Position numbers and translations under genes: made by a program | The notes under the pieces: model-generated | Database searches by the model: none | What the model was told of the DNA's origin: nothing | Seen by the model: only the letters and a program-made list of their open reading frames with translations | In this document: positions 21,209 through 32,200 of the stretch, piece after piece | How positions within the stretch are numbered: the stretch's first letter is position 1 | How the letters are laid out: every line of letters starts with the position of its first letter | Source: Prorocentrum cordatum | Taxonomy: Eukaryota > Sar > Dinophyceae > Prorocentrales > Prorocentraceae | Reading direction: 5' to 3' | Assembly (NCBI GenBank): GCA_963575745.1 | Contig: CAUYUJ010001328.1 | Location: 1 to 64,000 of the forward strand | Length of the DNA: 64,000 bases

Positions 21209-21469
21209 CGCAATCCAATAATTTGGTTACTTCTGATAATATATGGACCCACTCTACCTGGCCAAACGCTGCTCGTTATCTTGACGGCGTTACTTCTGCA
21301 TCCTCATCCTCCTCCTCCGTCTTCCCTTCTCAACAGCCCCCCCTGGCCCTGCGTTTTTTTTTTTTCTGGTTTCGAACATCGCCCCCAGGAGAGCATGTTT
21401 TGACCGAGGGTGCGGGATCGGGTCGCTCCGACCGCCGCCTTCTGAACCAAAAACGATTCCTGTCCGCTT

Positions 21470-21580
21470 ACCCAGACATCAGACAGCCCTAAAAAAACCA
21501 ATGCCGCCCAGAACGTCATGGTTTTTAACCAAGACAAAGCAGAAAAACCAAGACATTGCAAAAAAAACGAGACAATTGTA
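21470..21580. repeat. CCAAGACA repeat with TACCCAGACATC flank (copy 1)
   Basis: TTACCCAGACATC (about 21469-21481) is followed by TAAAAAAACCAATGCC, then AACCAAGACA and AAAACCAAGACATTGC. The same words occur at 47195-47365. Confidence 0.6.
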
Positions 21581-22067
21581 GTTCTGGTGATATAGCGTGT
21601 ATGTTGTCGTTGGTTCGTCGTGAAGATGTTGTGTGTATGTAGACAGCTTTTCTATTATATGTAAGCGTCCAACAACAGACTGTTGTTGCAACCGCGTGCG
21701 TTGTGAGCTAGGAGCTGCGTCGTTGGGCGTTGGTAGTAACGCCTCTGCGTCTCAAGGGTACCGGAGCACAGGCGGAAGCCTAGAGGATAGTTTGGCGAGT
21801 CAGGGCTGGGGGGCAGTGCGGACAGAGAATCCACCAGATACGTAAACATGCGGGATGACGATGATTGTTTAAGCAAGGCAAACAGTTCTGGATCATCGTA
21901 AAAATGCACGCGCGTACGCGACATATGCGTTGCAACAACAACGCAATCTCTTCTCATCCTGGGATGGAAGCTTCGCCCCGAAGGGCGGTGCCCCGAAGGG
22001 CGACCGCATGTAGAAAAATATGGGCCAGGAGCGACGAGTCTTATTGTTCCTGGCTCTCGTTCCCTCT

Positions 22068-22234
<167 letters not shown>

Positions 22235-22919
22235 CAGTTTTGCACTGTAGCACGCAAGTGTGTAGGGCACCGCTCTCGGACGGGAACGTGCAGGGGCACC
22301 GTTCTCGGAAATGTCAAAGGCCTGCAGCCGGCGCCGCCAGGGGCCCGAGGCCTGAGAAGAAACGCGACCCCAAATCAGCAGGGCGGTGAAACAGCCCACG
22401 GTGGTGAAACATAAGGGTGGTGGAACACACATCATATTTGTATATATACACATGAATACAACTGTATGCGTACGTATATGTTAAATGTATGGCAGTGTGT
22501 TTGTGTTCATGTATGTGTTGGCGTTGTTATTTACGGTGCTACATTATTATCACACGGTTCCCTATCCATTTTCCAATTATCCTTGCAATCGTTGCCAGGG
22601 AAACACCTGCAAAGCGGAAGTCGAGCAGAAGGGTTGGCGGCGGTGGTCTTCCCCGCCACCGAAAACACACAATAACGCAATCTGTGTCCACCTCTATTCG
22701 CCAAGTATGTTCGGATCCTTCTCCGTAGTCATCGGGAAATTCGACATGGAATTGTCGAATGCGGTGCCGTGCACGCAACAAAACAAACAACGCAATTTCT
22801 ATTCATCACCTCCCCTACTTGTCCTCCTTCTGCCTTGAATTCCTCCCTTTTCCCTCCCTGATTTTCCCAATATCACCCTCAGGAAGGATGGAAATGCATA
22901 ACGCGCGGTGGCGACGCTG

Positions 22920-23692
22920 TAAGTATTCCCAGACATTGAGCGTCTCGAAAAAAAACAAACAGAGGTGTTACATAGTTTTTGGCCTCTCGGGGCCCTCGCT
23001 GGGCGTCGGGGCCGTCAAAAAACCACTCGGGATGAAAAACTAGTCCCAGGGAAGTGGTCGGGAGGTCGGGGGCCCGCGTCTCGAAAAAATTGAGACGTCG
23101 GATGTCTGGGTTTCCAATATGCTCACCGCGTGCGCGGCGATGCAGCCACGTGGGCTGCATGCGCGCCTGACGCAAAACAACAATCACGCAATCTCTGCTC
23201 CTCTTCGGAACGTTAAGTTGGCTAGAGAAAGCAGCAGCCTGACTGGAAAAAACAGGCGCCCGTTCCGGCGGGGCCAGCCGACAACGCAATCTCTTATCAT
23301 TACCCCGTCTGAATACTATGCCCCTGTCCCTTTCCCCCAGGGGACCAAAACAGCGACCACGCATGGAAATTGTTGATGAAATCGTTCAAGCGCACCGCAG
23401 TGGCGATCCCAGCAATCTCTGCCAGGGCAGCAGCAACACAATAGTTGCGAGTGAAACGTTGTGAAACGGTACATAAAGTGCTCTCCACGGAGTCCGTGAG
23501 CCCGCGATGGGCGCCGCCTGGGCCAGGAGGCCATAGGCCCCCTGTGCCCTCCACACATCAGGCGTCTCGATCTTTCGAATTGTCATTTGACGGTCCCGAG
23601 GGCCTGCACGTGAAATCCCACACCAACAAAAATCAGACAATCATGAAATATTGTCGTCTCGATTTTTTCGAGACACCCGATGTGTGGGTACG
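22920..23692. repeat. Scattered hairpin motif GTCTCGA-W5-TCGAGAC beside CCCAGACATC
   Basis: Four copies of one short motif occur in both orientations. At 22926 (+) it reads CCCAGACATTGAGCGTCTCGAAAA. The reverse complement of 23079-23111 reads ACCCAGACATCCGACGTCTC. At 23549 (+) it reads CACACATCAGGCGTCTCGA. The reverse complement of 23655-23690 reads CCCACACATCGGGTGTCTCGA. In the 23079 and 23655 copies the second half is a hairpin of 6-8-bp arms around an A/T loop. Confidence 0.6.
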
Positions 23693-24823
23693 AGCAACAA
23701 ACAACGCAATGTATTCTCATCAAATTTCCCCTCACAGTCCTTCACTCCTTTCTCCGCTACACACCCTCACCCCTTCTAAACTCGGATTGGGCGATGGGCT
23801 TCAACCGTTCACCGTTGCGCAGCAGCCTGCGCCTGCGTTGCAGCCACTTCGGTGCCAGAGCAGCGAACAACGCAATGTCTTCTCATCTATTGTCCCCCGC
23901 TTCCCTCCTCCTCTCCCACATTCCCGCTTCCCTCCTCCTCCCTCCTCCTCCTCTTCTCATCTAACTCGTAGAAGCAACAAGTAAAATCGATGGCCACGCA
24001 GCGCAGCTGCCTCACCGCAGGGGCCGCCTGGAAGCCGCTCGGGCACTCCAGACCGACAGAGCAAAAACAAAGAACAACGCAATCTCGTCTCCCATCTTTT
24101 TTCTCATCCGTAGAAAATCTGCAGCGCTCAGAATTCGCTCATGCTGGCCTCAAGCACCTGGCTGCCCCGCAGCCGGCGCCCGACGAACAACAAATCAACG
24201 CAATCTCCGCTCATCCATTGTGGGCTACATTTACCCTCCCCTGCCCCCAGGAATGCGAACAACAGCGCAATGTCTTCTCACCGCCAGGAAATGCCATGCC
24301 AGGGCAATGCTCACGTCGCAAATGGCACGCGCGCCCCTCGAGGGTGGCCAGCAGCAGCCAACCCGTCGACCATCCAGGTCGCGGGGGTGGAAGAGGTGGC
24401 GGGGTGGGTGGGAGAGGTGGATCGAATGGGGGTGCTGGAGGGGACGAGGTAGAGGAGGAGTCGGCAAAACAAACAATCTCTTCTGACAAGCAGCGCAATC
24501 TCTTATTCAACTGTTTTTTTTTGTGTTGGTGTTGTGTTTCGTTTTGCACATAAGCATTGTTGTTTGTTTGATGTGCTTCTGTATTGCACATATCGTCATT
24601 AGTTTGTGTGTGTCGTGATTCGATAAGTGCGTTTGGCAGTCAAGTAGCCCCGCTGTTGTTGCAAACCCCTTTCCTTGTTGAGCACATGCGGTGCACAGTA
24701 ATTTTCTTTTGTCACGAACAGGAGGTGACGCGCCAAGGGAACAGATTTGAAGAGCCCGCACGCGACGCAAACATTACACGCGTACACGTGCTCAAGATCT
24801 TCCCCACCAGAGGCGCACTGCGA

Positions 24824-26760
24824 TCAGCGCGCCTCGGGCAAGATCTTTTGCAACAGTGTAACGTAGAATGTTGGTCCCGCGTGCACGCTTTTCGCAGCTG
24901 TCCCCATGACTCGGTTCTCCTGCTCGTCCGCATATGTCCAATAAAAAAGGGGGTTGCCCTGGGTACTTGCTCTTTTGGCAAGGTCCCAGGCCACGTGAAA
25001 CTTATACGTTTCGTGGCCGCCCCACGCCTTCCACTCGCGCAGAGCTGTCACGATGTGGTTCTGGAGCTGTGAGAGAGCAACTGGCGGCATTATGCGGGGC
25101 GACCGTTTCATGGCGACTTCCATATCCACGAGCGCCGAAACTACGCGGCGAAGGTGCCGATGGCCTGCGCCGAGAAAGCGCCAATTCTCATCCGCTAAAA
25201 TCCGAATGAAAGGCATCAGTCTCCGCGTTCGTGCAGCTTTCGCCTTCAGGCGGGGGCACACGCCGCCAGCATTTAGCTGGCTGTACTTTAAACGGTTGAT
25301 TATTGAATGCTTGCCACGCGGCATACGGCGCATTCTATAATGCGCCTTGAGGCGCCTGCGCAAATGAACCATGTTATCGACCCGCCGCCGCTCCACAGTG
25401 GGCGATGGGGGCCCCCAAGCACGCCTTTTGACGATAATGGGAATGGAGATCGAGGGCAGTACGTCGGATGAGGAGCAATGACCAGAGGATCTCAGAAGTG
25501 AGAGGAGCAGGTAGGTTGCGAACTCGGCATGCGTGCGGGCCCCCGTTCTTCAGCAGATTGCGCAAAATTTGCGTCAATTAGTTTCAGCATGACCTCGCCA
25601 GCAACATATTGGCTGATGCCGAGGTCGAAAACGCGCATACAATCGAGGTGAAGACAATCGACACTAAACCCTCTGATGGTGAACAGCGGGCTCCAGAATT
25701 TAATGTTGGAAGTGTTTGCAGCGTTGAAAAACGTGAGCCAGCCTGGCATATCCACGCCAATGGACCCACCTGTGCCCACGAGGGCGTGCCAATCAAGTAG
25801 GTTTTCGTCGCAAATGACGATCCACCCCACGGGCAAATGAAGTTCTGGAAACGGCCTTACCAGCGCAAAACCACCATATTTGCGCGAAAGCTCCATGCAC
25901 CTTAGAAGCCTGCGCAGCTGGGCACGACTTTGCACGTACCTTTTGGTCACGCACGCCCCGAGGTCATCATTAAAATCGCTACGCTGGCGGGGGCGCCAAG
26001 GGCAGAGGGCCAACGTGCGGGCAAAATTAAACATATCAGCGCGGGATGCGTTGCAACAAAAACATGGGTGCTGAACGTGCGTCCAATTTGTAAAACCGAA
26101 ACAAGAAACATATTCTAACAAGTCTGCGCGATACTCCACGAGAGCGCCATATTTCCCGAAGGGGAGGCCGCGGTGGAGCTCGCGAAGCTCTTGGGAAAAA
26201 GGCTTTTGGTTGTGGTCCAGGGACGGAAACGTGCCAGCGGCGAGCGCCGAGAATGACCAGGCGATCACCTTTTGTATTACTTGCATCGTGCACCACCCTT
26301 TGCACGAGCACTGGCAAAGGTCAGATTTTTTAACAGTGCAAATCAAATGTCGTTTTCTGCTGGGATCCACAGCCGAACTCCAATACCAGCAAATAAATGA
26401 ATCTGTTTTCGAGAACGGAACTCCGTCTGAGTATAGCGTGAGAGGAACGGTGTCTGCGTGTCCTCTTTCTAAAACAACAGGGTGCGAAGCATGCGTCCCA
26501 GGCAAATCATTAATATCAACAGTGTTGAAATCTGCAGGACGTTGCTCCAGCAGCTCGAAAAACCTCTCGTGTGGTAAGCTGATGGGGAAATCTTTATTCA
26601 AGTATCTCGATTCCGTATGTTTGCTCCACATGGGAACGGCACACGTGTAAAATGATGCAGCACGTCTCTCACCCAGTGCATGCCTAATGTGCTCAGCATA
26701 GTGCCCACGACCCGGAGCGCGGGCTAAGTCTTCAAGGCCAGTGCCCCCTGCAAAACCGCT
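24824..26760 (-). pseudogene. Dinoflagellate-type transposase-like gene, frameshifted
   Basis: The upstream frame (about 26760 to 25560) reads as a large enzyme-like protein. It shows DTVPLTLYSDGVPFSKTDSF, a Cys cluster CQCSCKGWC, LPFGKYGALVEYRADLLEY, a Cys pair HPCFCCNASRADM, and DCLHLDCMRVFDLGISQYVA. The downstream frame (25396 to 24824) continues with SQLNAGGVCPRLKAKAARTR, HVAWDLAKRASTQGNPLFYW and TYADEQENRVMGTAAKSVH. I associate the order DGV.....F..D..H..DLG...GNP.FY.TY.DE..NR with repeated transposase-like proteins of dinoflagellates (memory, not a search). The acidic residues in DGVP, DLG and DE would be candidate catalytic positions. The two parts lie in different frames, with a third frame possibly coding between 25400 and 25560, so this copy is dead. 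The annotated start is uncertain because a CT-rich tract at 26770-26910 interrupts the 5' end. Confidence 0.6.
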
Positions 26761-26764
26761 GGGG

Positions 26765-26915
26765 TGTTCGCATCTTCCAAATGCAAGGGGAGGGGTGAAA
26801 AGGAAGTGTGCAGGGGAGAGGGGGGATGAGTGGAGGACAGCGATGAGGGAGGAGACAGGGAGAACATAAAGAGATAGAGAGAGAGAGAAAATAAAAAGAG
26901 GGAGGTGGGGGATGG
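26765..26915. repeat. GA/CT-rich tract
   Basis: GGGGAGAGGGGG and GAGAGAGAGAGA sequence at the 5' end of the transposase-like gene, possibly an intron. Confidence 0.6.
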
Positions 26916-27149
26916 AAGATGCTATACTCCACGGGGCTGGCCTGCATGAGTGACGTGGTGTGCTAGAATGCACGCGTCAGTGGCCGTCCAGAGGCCACGG
27001 CGGTACCTGTCCACCACGTACTCTCGGAGGCCAGATCCGTTGCTTCGGCGGTTCAAACACAGGGCCCTGACAGACGGGATCTAGACGGGATTTAAAACCT
27101 CATTCGAGGGGAAGGTCACCTTACCGTCCCTTCCTACAAACAGGTTTAC

Positions 27150-27312
27150 ATGTGTATACGCACACGTATGTATAGATGTATGTACATACATTTGTACATA
27201 CATACATGTGTATATATATAGATATATATATATATATATACATAATCATGTATACGTATATACATATATGTGTATACAGACATACATACACACATACATA
27301 CATACATCCACT
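27150..27312. repeat. TA/CATA microsatellite
   Basis: Imperfect TATA, GTAT and ACATACAT repeats with a pure TA run near 27215-27240. Confidence 0.9.
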
Positions 27313-27390
27313 CGTATACAAACCACATCCCTCGGACCAGGGCCCTGTGGTTCAACCGCCGACGCGCCCTGGCCTGCAGTACCAGGATCG

Positions 27391-27500
27391 CCACCCCCAC
27401 TGCCTCCAGCGCCCACACCAGGAGCGCGACGCGCACTGCCTCCAGCGCCCACACCAGGAGCGCGACCAGCACTGCCTCCAGCGCCCGCGCGACCCCCTCC
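27391..27500. repeat. Three tandem 36-bp units
   Basis: CACTGCCTCCAGCGCCC begins each unit (about 27398, 27434 and 27470), followed by ACACCAGGAGCGCGAC in the first two. Confidence 0.85.
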
Positions 27501-27548
27501 ACCTCCAGCGTCGGTGGAGTGCAGGGCTGCAGCGGCGCGGGCTGACAT

Positions 27549-27695
27549 GTGTGAACAACGACAACGTATCGTTTGAAACCGAAACGCTTACGGACAAACC
27601 CAGTGAAACCGAACGCTTGAAGTGAACAACCACAACGTATTGTTTGAAACCGAACGCTTCAAGTGAACAGCCACAACTTATTGTTTGAAACCATG
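27549..27695. repeat. Tandem repeat GTATTGTTTGAAACCGAACGC
   Basis: Three to four copies of a roughly 41-bp unit: GAACAACnACAACGTATnG, TTTGAAACCGAACGCTT, then cAAGT. Confidence 0.85.
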
Positions 27696-27699
27696 GTAT

Positions 27700-28365
27700 C
27701 CTATCAGTTCTAGCGTCGATGGCCCCAGGATGCGCGCAGTGACGATGCAAGTTCCTTGAACTCCCCTAGCTGGAACTTGTCCCCACCTGGTCAGCAAAAG
27801 CAAGGATGCACAGGTACGCATTGGAACAGCGCACATCTTCAAGATGCAGCATGATTGCATTTGATGATGGATGCGGCGAGGTGTTCAATGATGTCTCTCC
27901 CCCCTCCTCCATGCGAGGTATAGAGGCCCCCAGCTCCCAGGGAGGTGTCACCAAACGTTGTTGACCCTGGGACCCCTCTCAAAAACAGAATTGGCTCCTC
28001 CACTCCACGCCTCCATAATATGATGTGCGTATGTCCACTGGCATCCCTTCTCGCCCCTCGTTAGTAGAACTGGGGATGGGTGATCAGCAACACTTGGAGT
28101 GCCCGCGCGAGCGTATTCGGGACGACCCACGTAGCACCATTAACGAACTCAGTGCAGAGCATTCTGCAAGGATGCCTGCACCAGTACGGGAGGTGAAGGA
28201 AGGAGCGTCAGGGGGTCGGGCGGGAATGGTTGGATGGGGATCGGGCGGGCGAGATGATGCTCCACCAGCTGAGTGCCACGCCCTCCTCAGACAATCAAGC
28301 TGGGAGGGTACTTGCAACCAGGGCGTGTAAACACTACGCGTGGAGGTACACTAAACTTGGAAGGA
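27700..28365. other. No gene recognised
   Basis: Moderate GC, no repeat structure obvious, frames short and without domains. Confidence 0.4.
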
Positions 28366-28520
28366 GGAGAATGATGATGATGGTGATGATGATGATGATG
28401 ATGATGATGCTGATGATGATGATGATGATGAGGATGATGATGATGATGATGATGATGAGGGAGGAGGAGGAGGAGGAGGAGGAGGACGAGGAGGAGGAGG
28501 AGGAGGATGAAGAAGAAGAG
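28366..28520. repeat. (GAT)n(GGA)n compound repeat
   Basis: About 90 bp of GATGAT followed by about 60 bp of GGAGGA/GAAGAA. Confidence 0.95.
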
Positions 28521-28804
28521 GGGGGTAATGTGGCGGAGGAAGACGACTGAAGAAGGGTATGAGGAGGAGACGTGCAATTCTCGAGAACGCGTCGCTTATT
28601 TCGAGCGATGCACGGCGAGCCCCTCCTCGCCTTGCTCGAGCTGTAACGTCGCGCACGTCGCGCGCCAGCAAACTAGGACCGATCGGTCCGAAACGTCGGC
28701 CTTCGCATGGCCTCGGCCGAACGAGGAAGGGCACCAGGGTCAGAGACGGCCTCGGGCTCTGGGCATGGCCTCGGGCCCCCAAACGAAGAAAAGGTTCCAG
28801 GGTT

Positions 28805-28857
28805 AGAGACGGGCCCGCGCATATGGGGGGGTACCCCCCATCCGCGGGCCCGTCTCT
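28805..28857. repeat. 53-bp near-perfect palindrome
   Basis: AGAGACGGGCCCGCG (28805-28819) is perfectly complementary to 28843-28857. Inside it ATGGGGGG (28823-28830) pairs with CCCCCCAT (28834-28841) around loop GTA. Just to the left, GCATGGCCTCGG..CAGGGTcAGAGACGG is a shorter version of the left flank (28707-28755). Confidence 0.9.
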
Positions 28858-29128
28858 GACTGGGACAAGGGGCGTTGAAATGTTTAGGCGCCCACCCTTC
28901 AGAATGGCCGAGAAACATGGCCGATGAGCCCCTCGAGGGCTCCCTTACTATCGAGAGGAGGTCTGATCACTCGATCACTGCCCTCGAAGATATCACCCTC
29001 ATCTGGAGCTCCTTCCGTCACCCCTCCTTCCGTCACCCCCCCGCCGATTGTTTCATCATTCTCTCTTCCTTTACGGTGATGCCGGATCCTCCCTCCTCTC
29101 GAATTTGTGCTCGGGTCGGGAGGGTGGA

Positions 29129-29222
29129 TCACGGCGGTGCGATCTGCGTGTTGGCCGCGGCGACGGACTGCTGGACAGGGAAGATCATCTGGTAGAAGCT
29201 GTTCGCCTGGAGCCCCCGCTCC
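29129..29222 (-). CDS. Last exon: ERGLQANSFYQMIFPVQQSV
   Basis: Thirty codons, ending AAANTQIAPP and a TGA stop at 29129-29131. Acceptor GAGAG|GGAGCG at 29223/29222, in phase with the previous exon. Confidence 0.75.
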
Positions 29223-32200
29223 CTCTCACGATCCCCTCGACCGTTGCACCCATGGAGGGATCAACGGGATAGGCGATCACGAGTGGGAGGATCTGTCAAT
29301 ATTGCGTCTTCCGTTGCTTCATCCTCTCCCTGTTCCTCCTCCTCCTCCTCCTCCTCCACTCCCTCCTCATCATTCTCCCTCTTCACCCGCTGATGGCCTT
29401 TGTGATGGCAGCGACGCACTCGTTGTAGTTCATGTCGGCCTCGGACGACCTGGAAAGAGAGCGATGCGAGACCAATCCGTCATCACTTGGGCCTCGGGGA
29501 CCAGGCGATGAGGGGATTGTGTTGGGAGAAGTTGTGACGAGGAAGAGGACGAGGTGGAGGGGAGGAGGCGGAGAGGGAGGAGGAAGACGAGGAGGAGGAG
29601 GATTGATGCGACCGACCTGTTCTGCACATGGTAGACCAACGCATCCTTCGCAAACTCCAGCGCGGCGACATTCTCCTCGAGCTGCACGTGCCACGGCTGC
29701 AACCAGGGCATCTCGGACACCTCCGCCCTCGATATTAGTCGAGTTCGTCCTCATCTTCTCGTCCTCTTTCCTCCAATCCTCGTCCTCGTGCTCCTCCTCG
29801 CCATCCTCCCCCCTCATTTTTCATCCTGCTGTTGCTCATCGAGTTCTCCTCTCTCCTCTCGCCTGCTCCAGTCGTCCTTCCCAACCTCGTTCGTGCATTC
29901 GCCTCCTCATTCATGATCATTCCCACTCCTAGTCCTCCGCTACCTCGACTGCAGCTGCAGTGTTCCTCGTCAGAGGGCCAAGCATCCCTCCAGTTGGCTG
30001 GAACGGGACCCGTGGTCGGCCGTCTGCATCATCATCATCGGCAGCAGCATCAACAACATCATTGACATCATCATCGTCTTGATCATCATCATCATCATCA
30101 TCATCGTCATCATCAGCATCATCATCATCATCAACCTCATCATCATCATCAACACCAACATCATCAGTAGCATCGTCATCATCATCATCATAATCAGCAT
30201 ACTCAACAACATTATCAGCATAAAATCAAGTGGAGTAGTAATGCGACTCACAATCATAATGCTAGTCATCATCACCATCACCATGGACCCTGCCATCATC
30301 AGCATCATCCGCATCATCTCACCACTCACCACCATCAGCTTCACCATCAGCCACAGCAGCACCATCATCATCAACACCTCCTCCTCCCACCTTCCAGCCA
30401 GACAGCAGCGCGTGGAGGTGGGTAGCAGCTCCCAGGTTCGTGGCCGCGCTGGTGCCGATCTGGATGGATCCTGCTGTCGAGGGCGTCGCTGCTGCTCCAG
30501 GCTCGTCCTGGGCTTGGGGAATAGGATACTCAAGACTTCTCCATCTCCCTAATCATGGGGATGGAGGGTTGATTATCATATTCTCCTCGAGGTATTCCCA
30601 CCCTCATCGCATCATCCTCCACATCTCGTATCACGCTCCTCCTTCTCGTACCCCCCTCCTTATGTCACAACTCCTCCTCCTCCTCCTCCTCCTCAGTATC
30701 CTCCTTCCTCTTGCTCATCTCGTCCCCTTCCTGGCACCCTGGAAAATCCGTAGCGTCCTGATCCATGTATCCTACCTCCTCCTACCCCCACCTCCTTGAC
30801 AGCCTACCCATCTGAACATTATGGCATCATATTTGTATCATCTATGTTTTCCCTCAGCGTCCTCATCATCAGTGTAGCTGCTGTAGGAGCCGTCATCGTC
30901 CGAACCGCTGTCCAGGGCCTCCGCCAGAAGCGAGGAATCGGGGATGGATGAGCTCGGAGAGGAGGTTGGAGGACGAGGACCTCGAACAGGACAGATGCAC
31001 GCAAGTCACGGGAATATTGTTATTCGAGGTTCTCGTCCTCCGTCCTCCACTTCGAAGCTAATCCATTTCGATCCCTCCCTCCCGTCTGGCCTGCGAGCAG
31101 CGACCAGCAAGGTCGCGCCTGACGGGCTCCACCGGCTGCTGGTCGCTGGTCAAGCTGGTCTGCAGCCTCTGGCCGTGGTTGGTGGAGACCCGCTCGTAGT
31201 CTTCAACTCGCTTGAAGACCTCCTCACCGTGCTGCCTGTCCACCTGGGCTGCCCCTTCTCCTGCTCATCCTCGTCCTTATCCAGGGCTGGATTTTCATCT
31301 GAGTGGTTTTTTTTTTTTTGACAATTCCAGGGCCTGGCAAATCGAGGGCACAACTACGAAACACATAAATCTTGTTTAGGTCAAATCACCCTCAGCCTGG
31401 ATACACGTATTTGTTAGAATCCTCATCTTCTCTCGGTCTCTTCCTCCTCCTCTCTTCCTCCTCCTCCTCCTCCTCCTCCTCCTCCTCCTCCCTCCTCCTC
31501 CTCCTCCTCCTCCTCCCCCTCCCCCTCCTCCTCCTCCTCCTCCTCCCCCTCCTCTCCCTCCTCATCTAGCTTCTCTGTTCCCCCATCATCCTTATCCTCA
31601 TCCTGCCCACCTTCACGTGTCCACGGCACGCCCTGCAGGTAGCGATGATAGCTTCGGCGCGCGCCACGGCCCTGTATAGGCTCGATGTTTACTCCCTGCA
31701 CTCGGGCTGCTGAATTAAGGAACGATGGATAAGGAACGAGACCCCTAGGACTAACAACGCTTGCGAGGGTATCATGGAGCAGACATGGAAGGACCTGAGG
31801 AACATCGAGTACCCTCCGAACCCAAACTGTTCCTTTTTTCAGCGTATTGTCTGTAGGCGAGTCCCCCATCCTCCCATTGATCATCAGTCGATCTTCTCGT
31901 GGATCCCCTCATCGATCATCCAATCGATCTCGCCTCCTCACTCCCTCCTTCCTCCTCTCATCAAATCCTCCCATCGGCAATCCATCGATCTCACTCGTAG
32001 GTCCTTCAATCGATCCTCATATTCCCACCTTTCCTCACCGATGTCATCTTCCCTCCTTAGATCATTCTAGCCTCGCACCCCTCTTCCATCATCACTCCAT
32101 CCTTCGGCGCCCCCTTCAAGCAAACAAGAAAAACAACGATTCCTCACAGACATGGGGCAGTCGGGCAAGGCTGCGTTGTAACCGAAACTCACCAGCAGCT

